NCBI GenBank assembly: GCA_025934895.1
Contig: JAICWH010000029.1
Span: forward strand, 1-33,161
Length of the DNA stretch: 33,161 bases
Reading direction: 5' to 3'
Origin: Nocardioidaceae bacterium
GTDB lineage: Bacteria > Actinomycetota > Actinomycetes > Propionibacteriales > Nocardioidaceae
Below the pieces are notes generated by a model. That model saw nothing but the letters and a program-made list of their open reading frames with translations. It was not told the DNA's origin and searched no databases. The first letter of the stretch is position 1, and each line of letters starts with the position of its first letter. Both the position numbers and the translations under genes were made by a program. Shown here in pieces: positions 7,496-15,533 of this stretch.

Positions 7496-9373
7496 GTGAG
7501 CCACTACAGGAGCAACATCCGTGACATCGAGTTCAACCTGTTCGAGGTGCTCGGACGCGACGAGATCCTCGGCACCGGCCTGTTCGGCGACCTCGACGCC
7601 GAGACCGCGAGGTCCGTCCTCGCGGAGGTCGACAGGATGGCCCGCACGGAGATCGCGGAATCCTTCGCCGATGCCGACCGCAACCCTCCGGAGTTCGACC
7701 CCCAGACGCACTCGGTGCGGATGAACCCAGCCTTCGCCAAGAGCTACCAGAGGTTCATGGACGCGGAGTTCTGGCGCCTGCAGCTCCCGGCGGAGCTCGG
7801 CGGCACCCCGGCCCCCGCCTCCCTGGTGTGGGCGACGGCCGAGCTGGTGCTGGGTGCGAACCCGCCGGTGTGGCTGTACTCAGCCGGCCCGAACTTCGCC
7901 GCCATCGTGCACCGCAACGGCAACGACCGGGACAAGCAGGTGGCCCGGCACATGATCGAGCGCCGCTGGGGAGCCACGATGGTGCTCACCGAGCCGGACG
8001 CGGGCTCCGACGTCGGCGCGGGCCGGACCCGGGCCACGCCGCAGGAGGACGGCTCCTGGCACATCGAGGGCGTCAAGCGGTTCATCACCTCAGGTGACCA
8101 CGACATGACCGAGAACATCATCCACCTGGTGCTCGCGCGACCTCAAGGCGTCGAGGGCGCGGGTGGGCCGGGCACCAAGGGGCTGTCGCTGTTCATCGTG
8201 CCCAAGGAGCACTTCGACCTGCGGACCGGCGAGCTGACCGGTGAGCGCAACGGCGTGCACGTCACCGGCGTCGAGAAGAAGATGGGAATCAAGGTCTCGA
8301 CCACCTGCGAGCTGACCTTCGGCGACCCGGCCATCGGCAACGGCCGGCCGGCCAAGGGCTGGCTCCTCGGCGAGGTGCACAACGGCATCGCCCAGATGTT
8401 CGAGGTGATCGAGAACGCCCGGATGCTCGTGGGCACCAAGGCGATCGCCACCCTGTCGACCGGCTACCTCAACGCGCTCGACTACGCCAAGACCCGGGTG
8501 CAGGGCCCGGACCTCACGCAGGCCTCGGACAAGACGGCGCCGCGGGTCACCATCACCCACCACCCCGACGTACGCCGCTCCCTGATGACCCAGAAGTCGC
8601 ACGCGGAAGCGCTGCGTGCGCTCGTGCTGTACACGGCCACGTGGCAGGACAAGGTGATGGTGGCCGAGCACCGGGGCGAGCGCGACGAGCTCGCCGAGCG
8701 GGTCAACGACCTGCTGCTGCCGGTCGTGAAGGGGTACGGCTCCGAGCGCTCGTGGGTCCTGCTGGGCACCGAGTCCCTGCAGACCTTCGGCGGGTCGGGG
8801 TTCCTGGCCGACTACCCGGTCGAGCAGTACGTCCGGGACGCGAAGATCGACACGCTCTACGAGGGCACGACCGCGATCCAGGGCCAGGACCTGTTCTTCC
8901 GCAAGATCGTGCGCGATCACGGAAGGGCGCTGGGCCACCTCACCGCCGAGATCGAGGAGTTCGTCCGGAGCGAGGCAGGCAACGGCCGCCTCAAGAACGA
9001 GCGGGAGCTCCTGGCCACCGGGCTCGAGGACGCGCAGGCGATCGTGACCGCACTGGTCGGTGACCTGATGTCGGCCGACCCGCATGCCGAGGGCGGCGAC
9101 CCGCGCAACGTCTACAAGGTGGGCCTGAACACCTCGCGGCTGCTCATGGTCCTCGGGGACGTCGTGTGCTCGTGGCTGCTGCTCCGGCAGGCCGAGGTCG
9201 CGCTGGAGAAGCTCGGTGCCGAGGTGGGAGCCAAGGACCGGCTGTTCTACGAGGGCAAGGTCGCGGCCGCGCAGTTCTTCGCGCGCACCGTGCTGCCCAA
9301 GGTGTCCGCCGAGCGAGCGATCGCCGAGGCGACCGACCTGTCGGTGATGGACCTCGACGAGGGCGCGTTCTGA
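7496..9373 (+). CDS. Acyl-CoA dehydrogenase (FadE5-like, with C-terminal extension)
   Basis: 625 residues, longer than the roughly 390 of classic acyl-CoA dehydrogenases and typical of the FadE5-like group. It should oxidise acyl-CoA to trans-2-enoyl-CoA with FAD, passing electrons to ETF in beta-oxidation. The start [19 protein letters not shown] is characteristic of this group. The FAD-binding motif [10 protein letters not shown] lies near residue 165 and the catalytic-Glu motif [11 protein letters not shown] near 456, followed by the family's C-terminal helical domain. The GTG at 7496 is preferred over GTG 7487 because AGGGG lies 8 nt upstream and the protein then begins as in relatives. 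The gene is monocistronic, with a promoter and paired operators upstream and a three-copy repeat array immediately downstream. Chain-length preference cannot be read from sequence. Confidence 0.92.
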   Translation: MSHYRSNIRDIEFNLFEVLGRDEILGTGLFGDLDAETARSVLAEVDRMARTEIAESFADADRNPPEFDPQTHSVRMNPAFAKSYQRFMDAEFWRLQLPAELGGTPAPASLVWATAELVLGANPPVWLYSAGPNFAAIVHRNGNDRDKQVARHMIERRWGATMVLTEPDAGSDVGAGRTRATPQEDGSWHIEGVKRFITSGDHDMTENIIHLVLARPQGVEGAGGPGTKGLSLFIVPKEHFDLRTGELTGERNGVHVTGVEKKMGIKVSTTCELTFGDPAIGNGRPAKGWLLGEVHNGIAQMFEVIENARMLVGTKAIATLSTGYLNALDYAKTRVQGPDLTQASDKTAPRVTITHHPDVRRSLMTQKSHAEALRALVLYTATWQDKVMVAEHRGERDELAERVNDLLLPVVKGYGSERSWVLLGTESLQTFGGSGFLADYPVEQYVRDAKIDTLYEGTTAIQGQDLFFRKIVRDHGRALGHLTAEIEEFVRSEAGNGRLKNERELLATGLEDAQAIVTALVGDLMSADPHAEGGDPRNVYKVGLNTSRLLMVLGDVVCSWLLLRQAEVALEKLGAEVGAKDRLFYEGKVAAAQFFARTVLPKVSAERAIAEATDLSVMDLDEGAF

Positions 9374-9377
9374 CCCC

Positions 9378-9470
9378 AACCCTGCCGACCCGGCGCGTCC
9401 GCAGGCCGAAACCCTGCCGACCCGGCGCGTCCGCAGGCCGAAACCCTGCCGACCCGGCGCGTCCGCAGGG
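9378..9470 (+). repeat. GC-rich 32-bp repeat family, array B (three copies)
   Basis: Three near-perfect tandem copies with period 32. The cores CCGACCCGGCGCGTCCGCAG lie at 9385-9404, 9417-9436 and 9449-9468. The first core starts 11 nt after the acyl-CoA dehydrogenase stop codon. Within a unit CCTGC and GCAGG can pair, with GAC/GTC inside. There are no unique spacers. Confidence 0.9.
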
Positions 9471-9491
9471 CTGGCGTGTCCGATAAGTGGT

Positions 9492-9533
9492 GTGCCCGCC
9501 TGCGAAGCGCTGTATAACTCATGAGGCGGGCAC
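9492..9533 (+). repeat. 10-bp perfect inverted repeat around a promoter-like element
   Basis: GTGCCCGCCT (9492-9501) and AGGCGGGCAC (9524-9533) are exact inverse complements around 22 nt that contain TGTATAAC. The sequence could be a transcript-end hairpin for the upstream gene, an operator flanking the -10 of the DUF6458 gene, or both. The RBS AGGAG and start of that gene follow 35-46 nt later. Confidence 0.6.
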
Positions 9534-9578
9534 CTCGCCCTACCGGCGCCCACGGCGTCACGCACCTAGGAGTGACAC

Positions 9579-9797
9579 ATGGGCATCGGACTCGGGATCG
9601 TCCTCGTGCTGGCCGGGCTGATCCTGGTGTTCGGCGTGGTGAACGTCGACATGAGCTTCGTCAACGACGCGGCGCTGGGGTGGATCCTGCTGGTCGTCGG
9701 CGTCCTGGCGATCGGGCTGGCGCTCTACCTCAACCAGCAGCGCTCACGCACCACCCACGTCGAGGAACGACGCTTCGACGGACCTCCCCCGCGCTGA
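9579..9797 (+). CDS. DUF6458-like small membrane protein
   Basis: 72 residues with two predicted membrane helices: IGLGIVLVLAGLILVFGVV (2-21) and ALGWILLVVGVLAIGLALYL (about 31-50). A short hydrophilic tail ending in DGPPPR follows. Length, GIGLG start and helix pattern fit the actinobacterial DUF6458 family, whose function is unknown. The AGGAG at 9568-9572 with 6 nt to ATG sets the start firmly. A TATAAC-type -10 lies about 60 nt upstream inside the inverted repeat. It is convergent with the helicase gene, with only 16 bp between the two stop codons. Confidence 0.8.
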   Translation: MGIGLGIVLVLAGLILVFGVVNVDMSFVNDAALGWILLVVGVLAIGLALYLNQQRSRTTHVEERRFDGPPPR

Positions 9798-9813
9798 CCT
9801 GCGGGAGCCCTGG

Positions 9814-11181
9814 TCAGCGCGGAGCGCGGCTCGGGCGACCGGCGTACGACGGGCGCTCGTCGCGACCACTCCGGTAGCCGCGCGGGCCGCTGCTGCGCGG
9901 ACCGGCGCTGCGGTTCGGCTGGTAGCCCGCTCCGCCGCGGCCGCGGTTGCCCTGGTAGCCACTGGTCCCTGCACGACCCGCCGTGGCCCTGGGTGCCGTG
10001 GTCCCCGACCCGGCGAGCGTCTCGCGGGTCATCGGGCGCGGTGTCGTACGGAGGTCGTGGTGGCGTGCCTCGACCCCGGCCCGCGACTGCATGCGGACGA
10101 TCTCGTCGACCTGTCGCGGGGTGGTGATGGTGACCACCGCACCCAGCTCGCCGGCCCGCGCCGTACGCCCGGACCGGTGGAGGTAGGCCTTGGCATCTGC
10201 CGGCGGGTCGAAGTGCACGACCAGGCCGACGTTGTCGACGTGGATGCCGCGGGCCGCCACGTCAGTGGCGACCACGACCTGCGCCCTGCCGGAGGAGAAC
10301 GTGTGCAGGTTGCGCTCCCGGACCCGCTGGGAGAGGTTGCCGTGCAGGTCGACCGCCCCGATACCGGAGGCGATGAACGCCTCGGACAGCTCGGTCGCAC
10401 CCTCCCGGGTGCGGGTGAACACGATGGATCGGGGGTTCGCCTCGATGAGAGCCGTGGCGGCGGCGACCTTGTCGCGGAACCCGCCGACCACCAGGACGTG
10501 GTGGTCCATGCTGGTCACCGACCCCTTGTTGGGGTCCAGCTCGTGCTTGACCGGTGAGCGCAGGTGCGCGCGCACCAGCCGGTCGACGTCGCCGTCGAGG
10601 GTGGCCGAGAGCAGCATCCGCTGACCCGTGACCGGGGTCTGCTTCAGCAGTGCGTCGACCGCGGGGTAGAACCCGAGGTCGCACAGGTGGTCCGCCTCGT
10701 CGAGGACGGTCACCTCGATGTCGTCGAACCGACAGTGCCCGCGGTCCACGAGGTCCTGCAGCCGGCCCGGGGTCGCCACCACGATGTCGGCGCCCGCGCG
10801 CAGCTGCTTGGTCTGGCGGTCGTACGGCGTGCCACCGTAGACCGTGACCAGCTTGAGCTGGACCGCGAAGGCGAGCGGCTCGATGGCTCGGCGCACCTGG
10901 GTGGCGAGCTCACGGGTCGGGACCACGATCAGGGCACGGGGCTGCCTGGGGCGGCTGCGCTGACCGGCGAGGCGGGCCAGGATCGGGAGGCCGAACGCGA
11001 GCGTCTTGCCCGAGCCGGTCTGGGCGCGGCCGAGCAGGTCCTTGCCGCTCATCGCGTCCGGGATCACCGCGGCCTGGACGGGGGTGGGCGTGGTGATGTC
11101 GACGCGGGCGAGGGCGGCGATCACCTTGGGGGACAGGCCGAGCTCGGCGAAGGAGGGGACGGTGAGGGCAGGGCTGGACAA
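9814..11181 (-). CDS. DEAD-box ATP-dependent RNA helicase
   Basis: 455 residues with the complete motif series: Q motif region PTPVQ, motif I AQTGSGKT, PTRELA, TPGR, DEAD, SAT, IVFTRTR, ATDVAARGIHV and HRSGRTARAG. It should unwind or remodel RNA with ATP in ribosome assembly, decay or cold adaptation, as RhlE-like proteins do. The last 60 residues are a Gly/Arg/Ser/Tyr-rich tail (GYQGNRGRGGAGYQPN, then RGYRSGRDER), an RNA-binding type tail. The start is TTG at 11181, supported by GAGGA 7 nt upstream. A 249-bp leader separates it from the upstream gene and contains a strong terminator-like hairpin. RhlE is the nearest named family; I do not assign a symbol. Confidence 0.93.
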   Translation of the reverse strand: MSSPALTVPSFAELGLSPKVIAALARVDITTPTPVQAAVIPDAMSGKDLLGRAQTGSGKTLAFGLPILARLAGQRSRPRQPRALIVVPTRELATQVRRAIEPLAFAVQLKLVTVYGGTPYDRQTKQLRAGADIVVATPGRLQDLVDRGHCRFDDIEVTVLDEADHLCDLGFYPAVDALLKQTPVTGQRMLLSATLDGDVDRLVRAHLRSPVKHELDPNKGSVTSMDHHVLVVGGFRDKVAAATALIEANPRSIVFTRTREGATELSEAFIASGIGAVDLHGNLSQRVRERNLHTFSSGRAQVVVATDVAARGIHVDNVGLVVHFDPPADAKAYLHRSGRTARAGELGAVVTITTPRQVDEIVRMQSRAGVEARHHDLRTTPRPMTRETLAGSGTTAPRATAGRAGTSGYQGNRGRGGAGYQPNRSAGPRSSGPRGYRSGRDERPSYAGRPSRAPR

Positions 11182-11317
11182 CAGAGGATCCTCGGGGAGA
11201 GCTGGTCAGGCGCGTCCCTGCCCGGGTGCCACGGCGTGGTCCGGCGAGCCTGCGAGACGCAGTTCGTGCCCGATCACTGGTCCTGCGCGTCGTGCGCACC
11301 ACACCGGGCGACAAAGA

Positions 11318-11336
11318 AAGGCCTTCGGAAGGCCTT
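11318..11336 (-). terminator. Rho-independent terminator (minus strand)
   Basis: The minus strand reads AAGGCCTT-CCG-AAGGCCTT followed by TCTTTGT, a perfect 8-bp stem with a U-rich tail. It lies about 95 bp after the thioredoxin/NHL gene and about 137 bp before the helicase start. It either ends the upstream transcript or acts as an attenuator in a helicase leader. Confidence 0.75.
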
Positions 11337-11430
11337 GGCTGGTGCCAATCCTAGCAGCGCAGTCGTCTGTCTCCGACCAGCACGACGAGACGTCGCCCAC
11401 TCCGACGTCGACGTGGGGAGGACCCCGCGG

Positions 11431-13269
11431 TCACGTGTGGACACCGTTGTCGGAGAGGGGGAGGACCAGGCGGCGGCTCCCTCCCGGCGCGACGCGGACC
11501 GGGATGCCCCAGTCCTGGCGGTGCAGGTGGCACGCGGCGCCCTCGCCGGCGGGTGCGTCGCAGGAGGCCGCCCGTGCCGCGACGTGCAGCACGCCCTCCC
11601 CGACCGCAGCGTCGATCCGCAGCCGCCGGGTCAGCTCGGTGCCGCGACCCTCGCCCTCGCCGAGCAGTGCCGCAGGGGTGGCGGAGACGACAAGCTGCGT
11701 CGGCGCACCGAAGCGGTCGTCGACCTTGTGGCCGGGTGGCGGATCGAAGGACACGACCAGCTCGAGCTCCCCGCCGGTGATCTCGGTGACCGGCCGCTGG
11801 GTCGAGTGCGCGAAGCCCGTGACAGCGACCTCACCGGCGAGGGGGACCCGCGTCAGCCGGTGCGCGGCGGACTCCACGACCACGAGGTGCCCGCCATCCA
11901 GGACCGCCCCGCTGGGCTCCGCGAGACCGGTGGCAACGGTGGTCAGCCGCCCGTCCGCATAGCGGCGTACGGCGCCGTTGTAGGTGTCGCACACCGCCAC
12001 CGAGCCGTCGGGCAGCGCCGTGACGCCCAAGGGATGCTGCAGCAGCGCGTCACCGGCCGGACCGTCCCGGAAGCCGAAGTCGAACAGGCCGGTGCCGACC
12101 GCCGTACGCACCTCGCCGCCCTCGACGCAGCGCAGGCTGGAGGTCTCGCTGTCGGCCAGCCACAGCCGGTCCCCGGCCGCTGCCAGCCCGGACGGCTGCG
12201 CGAGCCAGGTGGTCGGGAGCGGGCCGTCGAGAAGCCCCTCGTTCCCGGTGCCCGCGACGGCCGCGACCTCCCACGTCCGCGGGTCGAAGGTCCAGAGCTG
12301 GTGGACGCCGGCCATCGCGACCCACACCCGGTCCTGCCACCAGACGACGTCCCACGGGCTGGAGAGCGCCGTGCGGTCGCCGGGAACTCCCTGGATCCCG
12401 TTGCCGGCAAGGGTCGTCACCTCGCCGTCGGCGAGCCGGAGACCTCGCAGCGCATGGTTGACGGTGTCCGCGACGACCACGTCGTAGCCCACCTCGGCCG
12501 CCAGGTCACCCGGGAGGAGGCACAGACCGTTCGGCTCGTTGAACCGTGCGGTCGTCCCGTCGACGAGTCCGCGGGACCCGTCACCGATCCGGCGTACGAC
12601 GGTCTCGAGGTCCGGCTCGAGCTCCACGAGGCTGTGATGGCCCGCATCCGCGACGAGGAAGCCCTTACCAGGAAGGGCTATCGCCTTCGCCGGGAACCGC
12701 AGGTCACCCGCCTCGACGTGCGGGGCGACGTACGGCGAGTCGCCCGGCTGCAGGGTTCCGCGGGCCAGGTGCACGGCGCGAAGCTCGGAGACGAGGGCGT
12801 CGACGGCGTGCGCGTGCCCCTCGCCGGCGTACTGCGCGACGACGTAGCCCTCGGGGTCGACGAGGACCAGCGTCGGCCACGCACGGGCGGTGTACGCCTG
12901 CCAGGTCACGAGATCCGGGTCGTCGAGCACCGGGTGCCCGACGTCGTAACGCTGCACCGCTGCGGCGAGCGCGTCGGCGTCCGCCTCGTGCACGAACTTC
13001 GGCGAGTGCACTCCGACGACGACGAGCTCACCGGCGTACTTCTCCTCGAGCGGCCGCAGCTCGTCGAGGACGTGCAGGCAGTTGACGCAGCAGAAGGACC
13101 AGAAGTCCAGGAGCAGGAAGCGGCCCCGCAGGTCGCCGAGGGCCAGCTCGCGGCCGCCGGTGTTCAGCCAGCCCCGGCCCCGCAGCTCGGGTGCCCGGAC
13201 GCGCGGTCGCCGGCCAGTGGAGGATGGTGTCGTCACGTCGGCGGCAACGCGCACGAGGGGCCGGATCAT
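11431..13269 (-). CDS. Thioredoxin-domain NHL-repeat protein (NHLRC2-like)
   Basis: 612 residues. A thioredoxin-like domain at about 25-165 has the active-site motif FWSFCCVNC (C61-x-x-C64, with an extra Cys60) and a WPT cis-proline near 129. A beta-propeller of NHL repeats follows (about 170-490), with recurring segments such as RFNEPNGLCLLP, LSSPWDVVW, LAQPSGLAAA and LLQHPLGVTALPDGS. A C-terminal beta domain of about 110 residues ends the protein. This order matches the NHLRC2 family, found from bacteria to animals, whose biochemical role is not settled; a redox function is inferred from CxxC. There is no signal peptide, so it is cytosolic. The ATG at 13269 has only a weak GGCGGG upstream; GTG at 13236 is possible. 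It is divergent from the SDR gene over 72 bp. Confidence 0.85.
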   Translation of the reverse strand: MIRPLVRVAADVTTPSSTGRRPRVRAPELRGRGWLNTGGRELALGDLRGRFLLLDFWSFCCVNCLHVLDELRPLEEKYAGELVVVGVHSPKFVHEADADALAAAVQRYDVGHPVLDDPDLVTWQAYTARAWPTLVLVDPEGYVVAQYAGEGHAHAVDALVSELRAVHLARGTLQPGDSPYVAPHVEAGDLRFPAKAIALPGKGFLVADAGHHSLVELEPDLETVVRRIGDGSRGLVDGTTARFNEPNGLCLLPGDLAAEVGYDVVVADTVNHALRGLRLADGEVTTLAGNGIQGVPGDRTALSSPWDVVWWQDRVWVAMAGVHQLWTFDPRTWEVAAVAGTGNEGLLDGPLPTTWLAQPSGLAAAGDRLWLADSETSSLRCVEGGEVRTAVGTGLFDFGFRDGPAGDALLQHPLGVTALPDGSVAVCDTYNGAVRRYADGRLTTVATGLAEPSGAVLDGGHLVVVESAAHRLTRVPLAGEVAVTGFAHSTQRPVTEITGGELELVVSFDPPPGHKVDDRFGAPTQLVVSATPAALLGEGEGRGTELTRRLRIDAAVGEGVLHVAARAASCDAPAGEGAACHLHRQDWGIPVRVAPGGSRRLVLPLSDNGVHT

Positions 13270-13327
13270 CCCGCCATCGCCTTGGCGCGCTGGTCGAGCT
13301 CGCGGCCCTCGAGGTCGCGCTCGGCAC

Positions 13328-13333
13328 TAGGGT
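13328..13333 (+). promoter_or_regulatory. -10 element upstream of the SDR gene
   Basis: TAGGGT, 8 nt before the ATG at 13342, with no Shine-Dalgarno. The spacing allows a leaderless or nearly leaderless transcript. Confidence 0.4.
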
Positions 13334-13341
13334 TCCCTCTC

Positions 13342-14259
13342 ATGAGGGAGCAGCCCTGGACCTACGCCGACATCGGTGACCTCACCGGGAGCCGGGCGCT
13401 CGTCACGGGCGTGACCAGCGGGGTCGGTGAGGCGGTGGCCCAGGCCCTCGCCGCGCACGGCGCCGAGGTGGTGCTGGCGGGCCGCAACCAGGGCCGGCTG
13501 ACCGCGAGCCTGGAGCGGCTGCGCGACCGGGTCCTCGACCCGCTGGTGCGGCCCCTGCAGCTCGACCTGGCCGACCAGTCGTCGGTACGGCGCGCAGCAG
13601 CCGAGGCTGCGACGTACGGCCCGCTGCACCTGCTGGTCAACAACGCCGGGGTGATGGCGACGCCGTACGCCCGCACGGTCGACGGCTTCGAGCTGCAGAT
13701 GGCGACGAACTTCCTCGGGCACTTCACCCTCACCGGCCTCCTGCTGCCCCAGCTGGTGGCAGGAAGCGCGCGGGTCGTCTCGGTCTCCTCCCAAGGGCAC
13801 CGGACGGTGCGGACGGCGCCGCTGCAGGACCCGCGACTGCCCCCACGTCGCTACCACCGCTGGCTCACCTACGCGCGGAGCAAGCTGGCCAACCTGCTCT
13901 TCGCCTTCGAGCTGGACCGCCGGGCCCGCGCCGCAGGGCTGCCGCTGACGTCCGTGGCAGCACATCCCGGGATCGCCTTGACCGGGCTGATGGCCTCGGG
14001 ACATCGGGGCGCCGCCGGCGGGTCGATCCTGGACGCCGCGTTCAGCATGCTGGGCCAGCCGCCGTGGCAGGGCGCGCTCCCGCTGCTGATGGCCGCCACC
14101 GCCGACCTCCCCGGCGGCACCTACGTCGGTCCGAGTGGGCCGGGCGAGGCGCGCGGCGCTCCCGGCATCGTCGGCAGCAGCAGGCTGGCCCGGGACCGGG
14201 AGGCCGCCGGCAGGCTGTGGCGGCTCGCGGAGGGCGCGACCGGGGTCGCCTACCCGTAG
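13342..14259 (+). CDS. Short-chain dehydrogenase/reductase (retinol-dehydrogenase-like)
   Basis: 305 residues with the classical SDR signatures: TGVTSGVG at 22-29 (NAD(P) binding), LLVNNAGVM near 99, a Ser in SVSSQGH and the catalytic YARSK near 177. Length and the FLGHFTLTGLLLPQL segment resemble the WW-domain oxidoreductase / retinol dehydrogenase subgroup, usually NADP-dependent with lipophilic alcohols or ketones. The natural substrate is unknown. The gene precedes the SerA-like gene by 36 bp, but that gene appears to have its own start signal. The first 12 residues before the Rossmann fold are a short polar extension. Confidence 0.85.
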   Translation: MREQPWTYADIGDLTGSRALVTGVTSGVGEAVAQALAAHGAEVVLAGRNQGRLTASLERLRDRVLDPLVRPLQLDLADQSSVRRAAAEAATYGPLHLLVNNAGVMATPYARTVDGFELQMATNFLGHFTLTGLLLPQLVAGSARVVSVSSQGHRTVRTAPLQDPRLPPRRYHRWLTYARSKLANLLFAFELDRRARAAGLPLTSVAAHPGIALTGLMASGHRGAAGGSILDAAFSMLGQPPWQGALPLLMAATADLPGGTYVGPSGPGEARGAPGIVGSSRLARDREAAGRLWRLAEGATGVAYP

Positions 14260-14295
14260 CCGGACGCCGGCGGCTGCTTTGAGACAGTGGACGAC

Positions 14296-15492
14296 GTGAG
14301 AGCCCTGCTGCTGGAGAACCTGCACCCGTTGGCCTCGTCGATCCTCAGCGAGGCCGGGATCGAGGTGGAGACCCGGCCGGGTGCCCTGAGCGAGGACGAG
14401 CTGGTGGGCTGCCTGGACCGCTACGACCTGCTCGGGATCCGGTCCAAGACGGAGGTCACCTCGCGGGTGCTGGACGCGCACCCGCACCTGGTGGCGGTCG
14501 GCGCGTTCTGCATCGGCATCAACCAGATCGACCTCGACGCCGCCACCCGGCACGGCATCGCGGCGTTCAACGCGCCGTACTCCAACACGCGCTCGGTCGT
14601 GGAGCTGGCGATCGCGAACATCATCGCGATGGCGCGCCGGCTCACCGAGCGCGACAAGGCCCTGCACGCCGGCGTCTGGGACAAGTCCTCGGAGGGCAGC
14701 CACGAGGTCCGTGGTCGCACCCTGGGCATCGTGGGCTACGGCAACATCGGCTCGCAGCTGTCCGTGGTGGCCGAGATGCTGGGCATGCAGGTCTACTTCT
14801 ACGACACCGACGAGAAGCTGGCGCTCGGCAACGCCCGACGGTGCTCCTCGCTGGAGGAGCTCATCGACACCGTGGAGACGGTCACCCTGCACGTCGACGG
14901 CCGCGGGGGCAACGCCGGGATCTTCGGCCGTCAGCAGTTCGAGCGGATGAGGCCGCGGTCGCTGTTCCTCAACCTGTCCCGCGGCTTCGTCGTCGACTAC
15001 GAGGCGTTGCGGGACGCGCTGGTCGCCGGCCACATCGCCGGTGCCGCGGTGGACGTGTTCCCGAGCGAGCCGCGGCGCCGCGGCGACGCCTTCGACTCGC
15101 CGCTGCTGGGTCTGGCCAACGTCATCTTGACCCCGCACGTGGGCGGGTCCACCGAGGAGGCGCAGGAGGACATCGGCCGGTTCGTCGGCACCAAGCTCCG
15201 CGACTACGCGCGCACCGGGAGCACGGCGCTCTCGGTCAACCTGCCCACGCTGACCCCCGCCCGCAACGTCCACGCGCAACGGATCGCCCACATCCACCAG
15301 AACACCCCCGGCGTCCTGGCACACGTCAACCAGGTGCTCGCCGAGCACGACGTGAACATCGGCGGACAGGTGCTCGCCACCCGCGGCCAAACCGGGTATG
15401 TCGTCACCGACACCGGATCCGGGTTGTCCTCGACCGTGCTCGAGGCCCTGCGCTCGGTCCCGGAGACGGTGCGCCTCCGCGTCATCGACTGA
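14296..15492 (+). CDS. serA: D-3-phosphoglycerate dehydrogenase, short type with ACT domain
   Basis: About 398 residues. It oxidises 3-phosphoglycerate to 3-phosphohydroxypyruvate with NAD, the first step of serine synthesis. The Rossmann motif GIVGYGNIGSQ, NLSRGFVVDYEAL, the catalytic His region LTPHVGGSTEEAQ and the C-terminal ACT domain (HQNTPGVLAHVNQVLAEHDV) are all present. The E. coli-type length of about 400 differs from the roughly 530-residue SerA with an extra ASB domain found in most actinobacteria. This may therefore be a second SerA or act on a related 2-hydroxyacid. GTG 14296 gives the usual beginning MRALLLENLHP; a GTG at 14287 would add three residues. GACAGT lies 7 nt before 14296. 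Confidence 0.85.
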   Translation: MRALLLENLHPLASSILSEAGIEVETRPGALSEDELVGCLDRYDLLGIRSKTEVTSRVLDAHPHLVAVGAFCIGINQIDLDAATRHGIAAFNAPYSNTRSVVELAIANIIAMARRLTERDKALHAGVWDKSSEGSHEVRGRTLGIVGYGNIGSQLSVVAEMLGMQVYFYDTDEKLALGNARRCSSLEELIDTVETVTLHVDGRGGNAGIFGRQQFERMRPRSLFLNLSRGFVVDYEALRDALVAGHIAGAAVDVFPSEPRRRGDAFDSPLLGLANVILTPHVGGSTEEAQEDIGRFVGTKLRDYARTGSTALSVNLPTLTPARNVHAQRIAHIHQNTPGVLAHVNQVLAEHDVNIGGQVLATRGQTGYVVTDTGSGLSSTVLEALRSVPETVRLRVID

Positions 15493-15521
15493 CCCCGGGG
15501 AGAGCTGTCCGTGGGTCCGGG

Positions 15522-15527
15522 TACGGT
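15522..15527 (+). promoter_or_regulatory. -10 element of a putative leaderless aldehyde dehydrogenase promoter
   Basis: TACGGT with 6 nt to the ATG at 15534. The intervening CGAGGG is too close to the start to be a ribosome binding site. Confidence 0.5.
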
Positions 15528-15533
15528 CGAGGG

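Noticed and set aside
9378-9470. CRISPR-like regular repeats (period 32)
   Set aside because: The copies are contiguous and nearly identical over the whole period, so there are no unique spacers. No cas genes are present.
8090-9565. 491-codon minus-strand frame over the acyl-CoA dehydrogenase
   Set aside because: Shadow frame. Its repeated PADAPGRQ-type peptides are only translation of repeat array B.
10564-13341. Long plus-strand frame upstream of the SDR gene
   Set aside because: It is antisense to the helicase and NHL genes. The real SDR begins at 13342, where the Rossmann fold starts shortly after and a -10 element precedes the ATG.
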